Below, in pieces: positions 1 through 8,248 of a stretch of 64,000 nucleotides of DNA. The DNA is from Phycisphaerae bacterium (GTDB lineage Bacteria > Chloroflexota > Anaerolineae > 4572-78 > J111). The stretch lies in the NCBI GenBank assembly GCA_028285035.1, contig JANQQF010000038.1:186001-250000 (forward strand). Reading direction: 5' to 3'. The notes under the pieces are model-generated. The model saw only the letters and a list, made by a program, of their open reading frames with translations, searched no databases and had not been told where the DNA came from. Within the stretch, counting starts at the first letter, position 1. Each line of letters starts with the position of its first letter. Position numbers and translations under genes: made by a program.

Positions 1-1
1 T

Positions 2-925
2 GGGAGTTTCCCCACTTTTCTTGATAAAACATCGATCATAGACTATTTGGCCGAATTTGATAGTGATCCCGATTTGCTGGCTACGATTGACGCAATCTCC
101 ACAACAATGTCTGGGGTTGGCAGTGAGGCCATGCCAGCCAGCGAGTATTTGCAGATTGCCTTAGATAGTCGCGATGTTGGGCGACAATTTGCGATGCCAA
201 AAGGTGGCGTTCGTACGATTATCAAGGCTTTGGTCACAGCCCTTCGCCAAGCTGGTGGCTCACTTTTTGTCCGCTCACCCGTAGAAAAAATTTTGTTGGA
301 AAATGATAAGGCTACAGGTATTCAGCTTGAAGATGGACGACAGGTCAGTGCTCAAGTGATTGTCAACAATGCGGGTCCACGTCGTTTTGTTAAGATGATT
401 GGACCGCAAAATTTACCCAAAGTTTATCTCGACCAACTTGCAGATTTGAAGAGTGCAGAGTGTGGAGCTTTATTTTGTGCTACGCGAGAGCCTTTGTTTG
501 CAGACGCCCCGATTATGATGACGCCTGATAGTCAGCGAGTGGTAGGCATCTTTGCCCCTACTTTATTTGATCCTGCGCTTTCAAAAGATGGGTTGTATCT
601 GTTCGATGCATTTTTCCCCGTTCATCAGGGGGATCGTACGGCAGAGTTAGAATTGGTTCTCGAAGATATGCGTCGCCTTTTCCCTCAATTTGACGATACT
701 TTGGTGTGGCAGGTGCCGATGTTCTTTGTGGGAAATTGGCCTGGCACTGAGTCAGGACAAACTTTTGGGCAGACTGGTAATCAGCGTCTTGACCCTGTGA
801 CACCGATCGAGAACTGTTTTTTAGTAGGATTGGATGTAAAAGGTTCAGGTGTTGCTGGCGACCTAATTCCAATAGGGGTACGTCAAGCTTTGAAGTATCT
901 GGAAGAACAGGCGTTATGGAATTGA
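2..925 (+). CDS. FAD-dependent oxidoreductase, phytoene desaturase (CrtI)-like, 5'-truncated by window edge
   Basis: The reading frame is open from base 2, so the N-terminal FAD-binding Rossmann part (GxGxxG) lies outside the window. What remains matches the C-terminal two thirds of the CrtI / phytoene-desaturase-like flavoprotein family. There is a GGVRTIIKAL segment, followed by a stretch in which an -AGGSLF- strand, -V(E)KIL-, -GIQLEDGRQV- and -VIVNNAGPRRF- form the substrate/FAD domain. Near the end, -NCFLVGLDVKGSGVAGD- is the C-terminal FAD-contact motif (usually GxGVxGD-like). Family members desaturate carotenoids or oxidise related lipophilic substrates at the membrane. The exact substrate cannot be told from this fragment, and no other carotenoid gene is visible. 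The stop codon is followed by an AT-rich spacer carrying repeat element copy 1. Confidence 0.8.
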   Translation, partial: GSFPTFLDKTSIIDYLAEFDSDPDLLATIDAISTTMSGVGSEAMPASEYLQIALDSRDVGRQFAMPKGGVRTIIKALVTALRQAGGSLFVRSPVEKILLENDKATGIQLEDGRQVSAQVIVNNAGPRRFVKMIGPQNLPKVYLDQLADLKSAECGALFCATREPLFADAPIMMTPDSQRVVGIFAPTLFDPALSKDGLYLFDAFFPVHQGDRTAELELVLEDMRRLFPQFDDTLVWQVPMFFVGNWPGTESGQTFGQTGNQRLDPVTPIENCFLVGLDVKGSGVAGDLIPIGVRQALKYLEEQALWN

Positions 926-1005
926 GGCATTTGGTTCAATAGATTTTTTCTTTATTGCACACAATTCCTATATATCTAATCTTAATTTTGTGTATAATTG
1001 GGATG

Positions 1006-1183
1006 TTAAGTAAACCGAAAGAAGTTTTGGAAAAAACGAAAATTTGGAATGATGAAAATTATGCCTGAACGAGCCTGTAAATCGGTTTACTTATTAATGA
1101 TTCGCTAAAATGCACTCAGTTTTTAGCCTGCTTGGACGAGGCTCTAAATTTTTATTTCCCATTACTTTCTGCGAATCACTTAG
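1006..1183 (+). repeat. Two-hairpin dispersed element, copy 1
   Basis: This is a roughly 178-bp non-coding element built from two adjacent inverted repeats. Hairpin A has arms TAAGTAAACCG (1007-1017) and CGGTTTACTTA (1083-1093). Hairpin B has arms GATTCGC (1099-1105) and GCGAATC (1171-1177). The same order of arms and clearly alignable interior sequence recur at 53707-53883 (reverse) and 56010-56185. Its 3' end stops about 10 bases before the AAGAGG ribosome binding site of the DUF3365 gene. It could be a MITE-like or REP-like element, or a cis-regulatory RNA; no transposase is present in the window. Confidence 0.85.
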
Positions 1184-1201
1184 ACATAAAAAAGAGGTTA
1201 G

Positions 1202-2287
1202 ATGATGACAAACCTACGACTTGGTACAAAGTTCACTTTAATCTTACTTTTTGTTTTTGTTGCTGGCGTTTTGATCGGTGGCTTAGTCCTTTGGCAGGTG
1301 CTACAACGTAATGCTCAAGCCGAAGTAACAACACGTGGGCTTATCTTGATCGAGACAATGAATGCCGTGCGACGATACACGAGTAATAATGTCAATCCCC
1401 AGTTGGCCGATGATTTAACAATCGAACCCGAATTTATCGCGGAAACCGTGCCTGGTTATTCAGCCCGAGAGGTCTTTGAAAACTTTCGAAAAAGTGAAGG
1501 GTATGAGTCTTTCTTATATAAAGAGGCCACTCTAAACCCAACAAATCTGCGGGATAAAGCTGACGCTTTTGAGACTAATTTGGTTGAACAGATGCGTCAA
1601 ACGGCAAATCCCGACGAGATTTCAGGATATCGTCGGATGGCGGGTGAAGATGTGTTTTTTATTGCCCGTCCCTTAAAAATTGCCTCGGAAGATTGTCTCG
1701 TCTGCCATAGTACCCCTGAAGCAGCCCCAGCTAGTTTGATTACAACGTATGGATCGGATAATGGGTTTGGTTGGCAATTGAATGAAATTGTTGCGGCCCA
1801 AATCATTTATGTTCCAGCGGGTGAAGTCTTTAGTACAGCCTTAAGTTCTTTTGGCATTGTGATGGCCATTTATGTCTTGATTTTTGGCCTAGTGATCCTG
1901 TCGATCAACTATTTATTACGTCGCTATGTCATCAGCCCCGTTGGCGTGGTGGGGGGTGTGGCGCAAAAGATTAGTACGGATCAAGTCGAGTCAACCGATA
2001 TTGAGTCAACGGAATTGATACAGGTCACACATCGAGCTGATGAATTAGGGTATTTGGCCAAAGTGTTTCAAACGATGGCCCGTGAAGTATTTGCTCGAAC
2101 TCAGAAGCTGAAACAGCAGGTTCAAAATCTTCGCATCGAAATTGATGAAATTCGTCGCAAACAGGAAGTAGAGCAAGTGGTTGAGACAGACTTTTTTAAG
2201 GATCTCCAGACGAAGGCAGGTGAGATGCGCCGTCAGCGAAAGAGTAAATCCGACTCCGGTGATGATGAGTTGCCAAATCCGGCCTAA
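1202..2287 (+). CDS. DUF3365 (Tll0287-like) haem-type sensor protein with HAMP domain
   Basis: This membrane protein of 361 aa has a transmembrane helix near residues 11-33 and an extracytoplasmic DUF3365/Tll0287-like domain. A CLVCH motif (residues 165-169) is a CxxCH covalent haem-c site. A second transmembrane helix lies at about 213-236, followed by a HAMP linker at about 237-290. The C-terminus is a charged coiled coil, not a kinase, cyclase or methyl-accepting domain. The wording of the sensor domain (ETMNAVRRYTS, YSAREVFENFRK, KEATLNPTNLRDKAD) closely follows cyanobacterial homologues, which are thought to sense redox state or small ligands. The start is the first of two adjacent ATGs after AAGAGG. 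The signal is probably passed to a separate partner, perhaps the REC-GAF-kinase encoded downstream (inference). Confidence 0.85.
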   Translation: MMTNLRLGTKFTLILLFVFVAGVLIGGLVLWQVLQRNAQAEVTTRGLILIETMNAVRRYTSNNVNPQLADDLTIEPEFIAETVPGYSAREVFENFRKSEGYESFLYKEATLNPTNLRDKADAFETNLVEQMRQTANPDEISGYRRMAGEDVFFIARPLKIASEDCLVCHSTPEAAPASLITTYGSDNGFGWQLNEIVAAQIIYVPAGEVFSTALSSFGIVMAIYVLIFGLVILSINYLLRRYVISPVGVVGGVAQKISTDQVESTDIESTELIQVTHRADELGYLAKVFQTMAREVFARTQKLKQQVQNLRIEIDEIRRKQEVEQVVETDFFKDLQTKAGEMRRQRKSKSDSGDDELPNPA

Positions 2288-2345
2288 CTTTGTTTGCTTG
2301 TTCACGTTCCATTGGGCATAATATCGGTCGGATTGGACATCTTCT

Positions 2346-2987
2346 ATGACAACACAGCACCAAAATCAATTAGCCCAAAACATTGAACAAAAAGGTACAG
2401 AATTTCTCCCTGGACTATGGGTGAGTCAAACACCCGAAGTGGATACCATTACCTGGTCAAATCGTCATATTCCGCGTCATCAAGCGCTTTATTTTTCTTT
2501 TATTGCAGCGTTTAGCATTTCTTTATCTTTAAGTTTATTTTTAACGATCAGTCTCTTACGAGATTTGTCTTTTACCAGTGGGCCAGTATTTATTAGTCCG
2601 ATTGAGTTAGGTATATCGTTGATTTTTATCGTACTCTGCTGGATTTGTGTTTTGTTTACCTCCTACTATCTGATTTCTATCTCTTGGACGGAGACAATTC
2701 GGATTTCGGATGAGACAATACAGATATGTTATTCGGGTCTCTTTTCCCCTAAAAATAAGGTGATTGAGGCTAATCGAATTTGGTGTCTTGCGTTTGAGAG
2801 AATTGGTAATGAACGTGATCAAGAGCCACGCTTTACCCTAAATCTCTTTGATATAGATGATCGACGACAACTTTTAGCATACTGGATTAAAACAGAGGAG
2901 AACTTTAAACTGTTTTTGTTGCTAGAGAAGATTTTTGATCAGCGTCATTGGGATCTGCAAAATCGAACAAGTTATAGCAAAAATTAA
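2346..2987 (+). CDS. Hypothetical membrane protein, two transmembrane helices plus cytoplasmic PH-like tail
   Basis: I do not recognise a specific family for this 213-aa protein. It has about 45 polar N-terminal residues, two hydrophobic helices (roughly 50-73 and 85-110), then a soluble C-terminal half. The topology of two helices followed by a beta-rich tail (TIRISDETIQICYSGLF...) resembles bacterial PH-domain membrane proteins (YdbT/DUF304 type), but no diagnostic motif is present. It starts at ATG 2346, 58 bases after the DUF3365 gene on the same strand, so the two may be cotranscribed. A terminator-like hairpin follows at 3011-3050. Confidence 0.6.
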   Translation: MTTQHQNQLAQNIEQKGTEFLPGLWVSQTPEVDTITWSNRHIPRHQALYFSFIAAFSISLSLSLFLTISLLRDLSFTSGPVFISPIELGISLIFIVLCWICVLFTSYYLISISWTETIRISDETIQICYSGLFSPKNKVIEANRIWCLAFERIGNERDQEPRFTLNLFDIDDRRQLLAYWIKTEENFKLFLLLEKIFDQRHWDLQNRTSYSKN

Positions 2988-3010
2988 AATGGTGAATGTT
3001 AAGTATATTG

Positions 3011-3050
3011 AAGCCCTGGACTACCTTTGTGGTTTAGGGCTTTTATTTTA
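3011..3050 (+). terminator. Intrinsic terminator
   Basis: Arms AAGCCCT (3011-3017) and AGGGCTT (3036-3042) form a stem, partly extended inward, followed by TTATTTTA. It lies just downstream of the 213-aa membrane protein gene and ends that transcription unit. Confidence 0.7.
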
Positions 3051-3190
3051 GGCCAATGTTAAATTTATTTATCGTTCCTATGGAAAAAATAACTTTTATC
3101 ATTTATAATGAGTAGTATATTTTGCGCTAAAGAGGAAAATTTAGATGTAATACCAAACTTGAGTTTAGAACCTGATGGAGGCGCACGTAC

Positions 3191-5536
3191 GTGTACACGG
3201 ATTTACAGAATGTGATACCAGATATACCCACCAGCATTGAAGAAAATGAGGCTGCAAAAATAGAGCACAAAGTATTAGTGATTGATGATAATCCAACAAA
3301 TTTAGGATTATTATCAAATTACCTTAAAAGTACAGGTTATAAGGTTTTATCTGCGCGGGATGGGGAAAGCGGGCTTGAAAAAGCTCAGACTCTACAGCCT
3401 GATATTATCCTATTAGATATAATGTTACCAGGAATTGACGGGTTTACGGCCTGCCGTCATCTCAAAGAGAATCCTGACACCCAGGATATTCCGGTGATAT
3501 TTATGACCGCTTTGTCTGATGCCAAAGATAAATTACAAGGGTTTCAGGTTGGCGGTGTTGATTACGTTACAAAACCCCTTCAATATGAAGAAGTGATTGC
3601 TCGTGTTGGAACGCATCTAAACATTCGTAATCTGACTCGCAATCTACAAACTCAAAATAATCATCTGCAAGCAACGATGTCTGAGTTGCAAGCCGTCAAT
3701 CAAACCCTATCTAAACGCAATATTCAACTAGAGGCTAGCAGTGAAGTTGGTCAAGAATTAACCGCCATTCTTAATGTGGACGAGCTGCTTAACAAGGTAG
3801 TTAGTTTGATTCAGACCAAATTCAATTACTACTTTGTTAGCATTTGGCTGCTGGATACAAATAAAGATGTAGTTGAATTGCGAACTGGCATTGGTTTGGC
3901 AAAAGTGCGCCAAGATATCCGATTAGATTTAGATGATGATAATATCGCCTTGATTTGGGTCTGTAAACAAGGCGAACCTCGGTTGATTGAAAATCTCCCC
4001 CTCGAAGAAGCTGACTCACCCCTTAATTTGTCGGTAGCGAAATCTGAATTAGTACTCCCCCTGCGGACCGGCGAGCAGGTTATCGGTGTCCTTGATATTT
4101 TAAGTCAGGATTTTGATACCTTTGATAATGATGATCAAGTCGTTCTCCAGACGTTGGCCGATCAAACGGCAACGGCTCTTCGTAATGCCCAACTGTATGA
4201 GGCTGAAGCTCAGCGTCGGCGACTGGCTGAGTCGCTAGAGCGTGTGGGGCGAATTTTATCCAGTGACCTTGATTTACGTCAGGTGCCGCGTCGTATTTTA
4301 GATGAATTAGGTGGGGTTGTGCCCTACTTGCGTGGATCTGTATTTTTGCAAGTCGGTAGCGAGTTACAGTGTATTGCTAAAAGGGGATACCCTTCTAAAA
4401 AAAGTACAGGGCAGCTCCAAATCACGATTGATGAGGGTGGCGTTTTTCAGCGGATGACCGAGGTTGGACAATCAGTCTTAATTGATGATGTGATTAGGGA
4501 TGAGGGCTGGCAGCAACTAGATTGGTTACCATTGCATCATTCCTGGCTCGGTGTTCCCTTAATTTCAAAAGATCGTGTTATTGGTATGATTTCCCTGACC
4601 CGGCTCAAAGCGAATGCGTTTAGTGATGAAGATATGCATTCGGTGCAAGCTTTTGCCAGTCAAGCAGCAATTGCTCTGGAAAATGCAGGTTTATTTGATG
4701 AGATCAATCAATTTAATGAACAACTTGAACAAATGGTAACGGAACGCACCGAAGAATTGGAGCAAGCCTACCAACGTTTGGCCCGCTTAGATAAAACTAA
4801 AACAGATTTTATCAATGTGACCTCGCATGAACTACGAACCCCGCTTTCTGTGATTAAAGGTTATACCCAAATTTTGAAAATGCTACCTGTTAACGATGAT
4901 GTGGAGATTGAGAAGCTCGTCATTGGGATTATCCAAGGTGTGGATCGGTTGCATCAAATTGTTGATACCATGCTTGATGTGGTTAAAATTGATAGCGAAG
5001 TGCTTCAAGTCCGGCGTGAACCCACCAATCTTGCTGTGATGATACGCGATATCAAATATAAGTTACGAGATGCCTTAGAACAACGCCAACAGATTCTGAC
5101 AATTGTTGATTTAGATGAACTACCTCCAATCGAAACAAATCCTGAATTGATGTTCAAAGTATTTTATAATTTGATTGTTAACAGCATAAAATATACGCCA
5201 GACGGTGGCTCTATCACGCTCAGTGGCCAACTTGTCGAGCAGGTGGGTGAGGCTAGTCAAGTGGAAATTGTTGTCAGTGATACAGGCATTGGGATTGATG
5301 CTGAACATCATGAGCAAATTTTTGAGAAGTTTTATCAGACGGGCGAAATCGCCTTCCACTCAACAGGGCAAACAAAGTTTAAAGGCGGTGGACCGGGGCT
5401 TGGCCTTGCGATTGTGCGGGGAATCGTGACGGTTCACAATGGTCAGGTGTGGGTAGAAAGTGAAGGCCATGATGAAGAAAAGTTTCCTGGCAGTCATTTT
5501 CATGTACGCCTGCCAATTATCCAACCGATTTTGTAA
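3191..5536 (+). CDS. Hybrid sensor histidine kinase: REC-GAF-GAF-HisKA-HATPase
   Basis: This is a soluble 781-aa signalling protein without transmembrane helices. It starts with a receiver domain (residues 27-145) that has acidic pair D32/D33, phospho-acceptor D76 in LLDIMLPG, T106 and K128, all intact. A coiled linker leads to two GAF domains (about 180-330 and 345-495). A second coiled coil precedes the HisKA H-box SHELRTPLS with H546. The HATPase_c domain carries the N-box NLIVNSIKYT, the G1 box DTGIGID and the G2 box GGGPGLGLAI. Receiver-first kinases of this kind receive phosphate from another kinase and also sense small ligands through GAF. The start is GTG 3191, supported by GGAGG at 3177-3181. 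No dedicated output regulator is adjacent. Confidence 0.93.
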   Translation: MYTDLQNVIPDIPTSIEENEAAKIEHKVLVIDDNPTNLGLLSNYLKSTGYKVLSARDGESGLEKAQTLQPDIILLDIMLPGIDGFTACRHLKENPDTQDIPVIFMTALSDAKDKLQGFQVGGVDYVTKPLQYEEVIARVGTHLNIRNLTRNLQTQNNHLQATMSELQAVNQTLSKRNIQLEASSEVGQELTAILNVDELLNKVVSLIQTKFNYYFVSIWLLDTNKDVVELRTGIGLAKVRQDIRLDLDDDNIALIWVCKQGEPRLIENLPLEEADSPLNLSVAKSELVLPLRTGEQVIGVLDILSQDFDTFDNDDQVVLQTLADQTATALRNAQLYEAEAQRRRLAESLERVGRILSSDLDLRQVPRRILDELGGVVPYLRGSVFLQVGSELQCIAKRGYPSKKSTGQLQITIDEGGVFQRMTEVGQSVLIDDVIRDEGWQQLDWLPLHHSWLGVPLISKDRVIGMISLTRLKANAFSDEDMHSVQAFASQAAIALENAGLFDEINQFNEQLEQMVTERTEELEQAYQRLARLDKTKTDFINVTSHELRTPLSVIKGYTQILKMLPVNDDVEIEKLVIGIIQGVDRLHQIVDTMLDVVKIDSEVLQVRREPTNLAVMIRDIKYKLRDALEQRQQILTIVDLDELPPIETNPELMFKVFYNLIVNSIKYTPDGGSITLSGQLVEQVGEASQVEIVVSDTGIGIDAEHHEQIFEKFYQTGEIAFHSTGQTKFKGGGPGLGLAIVRGIVTVHNGQVWVESEGHDEEKFPGSHFHVRLPIIQPIL

Positions 5537-5635
5537 CAATTATTAGCTATTATTCAATATACGCTCATTTTGTCCGAAATCCTTCTTAAAATAGGGACGC
5601 GTGTATTTATTTATCCTCGTGTATTAAACATCCTC

Positions 5636-8248
5636 TCACCTTACTTCAAAATTCACTAAAGTGGTGAAATCTTCCCCATCAACAATGGGTAAGCGTTGAC
5701 TTGTTTCGAAATCGTAAAATCCCGTAATGAGGCGATAGGTGCCAGGTGATAAGCCTGCCTCAGGCAAGGGAAGCTTGATAGTATCACTCAATTGTTCATT
5801 AGAGGACCAAAGGTTGGTCGAATAAAGCCCGTTAAACGGTTTGCTATCCCACCCACTAATAACCTCACCTTGTTCATTCAGTAGTTGCAAAAAGATAGTT
5901 TGGGGGCTTAATGTTGGTTGGATCGTGTGCCAATGATACAAAACGGATAGTTGCGTTGCCCCTACCATCAACAGGTCATTCTCGATTTCTGGAATCGTGA
6001 CCCCCTCAAGTTTGATAAAATCAGCGAAATTAACATGGTGTGGAATGGTTGGTTCCGACTCAACGTTGTCTGAGCCAACCTGAAAAAGGCCAAGTTGAAT
6101 TTGATTCGCCGTATCGGGTGAGTTTGTGGGATTGGGCGTCAGGGGTAGTCGGTCACCCGTCAAAGGATCAAAAAAGCCTAGCCGAATAAGATATACGCCC
6201 GACGCAATGGAGTCGCTCAGCGTTAATTGGTGTTGAGTTGGCAGTAAACCGTCGGGACGCCAGCGGTACATATCCTCGGTTACCCCATCTTCCTCCCATT
6301 GATTGAAGGGCTGACCATTGATATCAATGAGCTGAATGAATAACTTGTATTCAAAGGTCTTATTCGTGAGGCTTTGCCAATAAAAATTGAGGGTAATGGT
6401 TTCGCCGGGCTGCGCCACGGCTGGTGTAATATCATAGCCATTGAGCCGGATGGTATTGGCCCAAGTTAACTCAATCGTTCGTAAGGCATCTAGAGTGAAG
6501 AGATTAGTGATTAACGTCTTATTATCGGGAATTGAGACAAAGTGGGCAATAGATCGATTGAGTTTGTCGTCGAATGGTTGTAATGAAACCTCGGCAAGCA
6601 TCTCAATGATGCTCAATTGTTCTTCAAATCGAGGGGGCCGCGATACATAGGCTCCGCCTCGCCCTACCCCATCTTTTGTCAATAAAACCATTGCAGATGA
6701 TTGGGGAATATTGCCCACATAAAGGAGCTGAAAAGTGTCGGGCACAAGCAGCATTTCGAGGGGGCGTTCAAGGGCAGGCGATTGGTTTTTCTGTTCAGGA
6801 AATCGTTCATGCAATAAATATCGGGTGGTGGGATGGAGATAGAAATGAAGAGGGATGATAACATCCTGCGTTTCAGTTCGGGCTAACAATTCTTCGGTTA
6901 AGTCTACCAACGGCCCGTTGAATTCTTGATAGGTTTCAGGATGATTGGCCCAACGAACAAAGTAGTCATAGCTATTGATGAACAGGGTAAGAATGATCGG
7001 AACTAAGATCAGGGTATAGTGACTGGTCGTTAGTGAACGGTGGTGGGGTAATGTGCGGAAGACCCATTGCGCGAGCTGATAAACGCCAAGGGTAACAATT
7101 AAGTAATAAGCCGGCAGTAGCCCAATCGGACGTAAAGCGTGAACGGGGGGTGAGGCCAGCAGGGCCGGTAGCCACATGACGATGAAGCTCAATAGAATGA
7201 GATGGGTTTCAGGGAAACGGAGTGATTTAGAGCTCAACAGAAATATCAAACCAAACCAGAAAAAGGGGAGCTCTAACCAGCCCAACATGGCTCGACCTGG
7301 TAGATGGTGACGATAAAGCTCGTGACCAGCTCCCAGAAATAGCATTGCCGCCTCTCCCAGATGAGCTACAAATTCAGAAAGATTATCTGGGCTAAAGAGA
7401 ACATCGCCTGTGCGTGATGAAAAGGCATCAGGATTGTTGAGAAAGAATAGCCCAAGCGGAAGGAAGGTTAGAGCGGCGATGATAGCGGTGATGAAGGAGG
7501 CGGAGAGTAAATTGTAAATTGTAAATTGTGGATTGTGAATTGTGAATGAAGAAGATTGATTTTTATTGCTTGTTATTGACACGATTATCCAAACAATAAT
7601 GATACCGCCGAAAATTAGAGGCATTAGTCGGGCAGGCAGATAAGTGTATTGAGCCAGGCCGAGAAATAAGCCTGATAGGACGAAGGTTAGAGTTCGTGAA
7701 TGCTTCCCCTGTAAAGAGGTGTGCTTTGCTCCCTCTCCCTTAGGGAGAGGGTTGGGATGAGGGACGTTAAATCCTCGCCAGAAAAAATATAGACTCAACA
7801 TTAGCAAGGGCGGGAGCAGAATTGGCCGAAATCCAGCGCGGCTGTTGAGGAGATGCCACCAGGAGACAGCAATCCAAGCTGCGGCAGTCAGGGCAAACCA
7901 ACGACGTTGGGCTGAATTTTCTATGAACGGGTGTAAGAATAGTCTAGCAAACTGATAGGTAATTGGAATGGTCAGAACGCCTGCTAAAGCCCCTACCCAT
8001 CGTACGGCAAAGGTTGTATTGCCAAAAAATGTGGTGGAGAGTAACAGGAGGTAGTGCCACATCGGCTCTCGACCATTATTCCCCACAAAGAAGATTGGAT
8101 AATTTTCCGTTGTTGCGACCCAGCGGGCATCCATCACATTGTAAGCTTCATCGTACCATAAGCCAGACGGTAAATCTGGCAATTGCCACACCCGTAAAAC
8201 AAAGGCGATGAAAATGATTATCAGTAAGGCAAGACGATGATATGTCAC
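5636..8248 (-). CDS. GT39 / ArnT-like glycosyltransferase membrane protein
   Basis: This 870-aa protein has about a dozen transmembrane helices in its first ~500 residues. An early extracytoplasmic loop carries the acidic motif LWYDEAYNV (about 31-39), typical of the PMT/ArnT family (GT39/GT83), which transfers sugars from polyprenyl-phosphate carriers outside the membrane. The C-terminal ~330 residues hold at least two copies of a beta-rich module shared with the neighbouring 1063-aa protein. The GTG start overlaps the upstream stop codon by four bases (GTGA), indicating translational coupling. Two short dispersed repeats sit inside the reading frame (7508-7550 and 7731-7763) and encode unrelated-looking loops, including HPNPLPKGEG. 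The acceptor and sugar are unknown. Confidence 0.82.
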   Translation of the reverse strand: MTYHRLALLIIIFIAFVLRVWQLPDLPSGLWYDEAYNVMDARWVATTENYPIFFVGNNGREPMWHYLLLLSTTFFGNTTFAVRWVGALAGVLTIPITYQFARLFLHPFIENSAQRRWFALTAAAWIAVSWWHLLNSRAGFRPILLPPLLMLSLYFFWRGFNVPHPNPLPKGEGAKHTSLQGKHSRTLTFVLSGLFLGLAQYTYLPARLMPLIFGGIIIVWIIVSITSNKNQSSSFTIHNPQFTIYNLLSASFITAIIAALTFLPLGLFFLNNPDAFSSRTGDVLFSPDNLSEFVAHLGEAAMLFLGAGHELYRHHLPGRAMLGWLELPFFWFGLIFLLSSKSLRFPETHLILLSFIVMWLPALLASPPVHALRPIGLLPAYYLIVTLGVYQLAQWVFRTLPHHRSLTTSHYTLILVPIILTLFINSYDYFVRWANHPETYQEFNGPLVDLTEELLARTETQDVIIPLHFYLHPTTRYLLHERFPEQKNQSPALERPLEMLLVPDTFQLLYVGNIPQSSAMVLLTKDGVGRGGAYVSRPPRFEEQLSIIEMLAEVSLQPFDDKLNRSIAHFVSIPDNKTLITNLFTLDALRTIELTWANTIRLNGYDITPAVAQPGETITLNFYWQSLTNKTFEYKLFIQLIDINGQPFNQWEEDGVTEDMYRWRPDGLLPTQHQLTLSDSIASGVYLIRLGFFDPLTGDRLPLTPNPTNSPDTANQIQLGLFQVGSDNVESEPTIPHHVNFADFIKLEGVTIPEIENDLLMVGATQLSVLYHWHTIQPTLSPQTIFLQLLNEQGEVISGWDSKPFNGLYSTNLWSSNEQLSDTIKLPLPEAGLSPGTYRLITGFYDFETSQRLPIVDGEDFTTLVNFEVR
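7504..7550. repeat. AATTGTGAAT-type short tandem repeat inside a coding region
   Basis: Tandem degenerate units of AATTGT(A/G)AATTGT are read in the GT39 frame as QFTIYN / SFTIHN. The same word occurs in the RHS gene (about 39350-39365) and in the accC-carboxyltransferase spacer (about 26415-26505). The insertion keeps the frame open in a loop between membrane helices. Confidence 0.6.
7731..7763. repeat. Palindromic CCCTCTCCC...GGGAGAGGG repeat inside a coding region
   Basis: Arms CCCTCTCCCT and GGGAGAGGG around TA form a near-perfect palindrome followed by TTGGGATGAGGG. Read on the minus strand it encodes HPNPLPKGEG within the GT39-like protein. This REP-like word is known as a dispersed repeat in many bacterial genomes, including inside genes. 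Confidence 0.7.
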
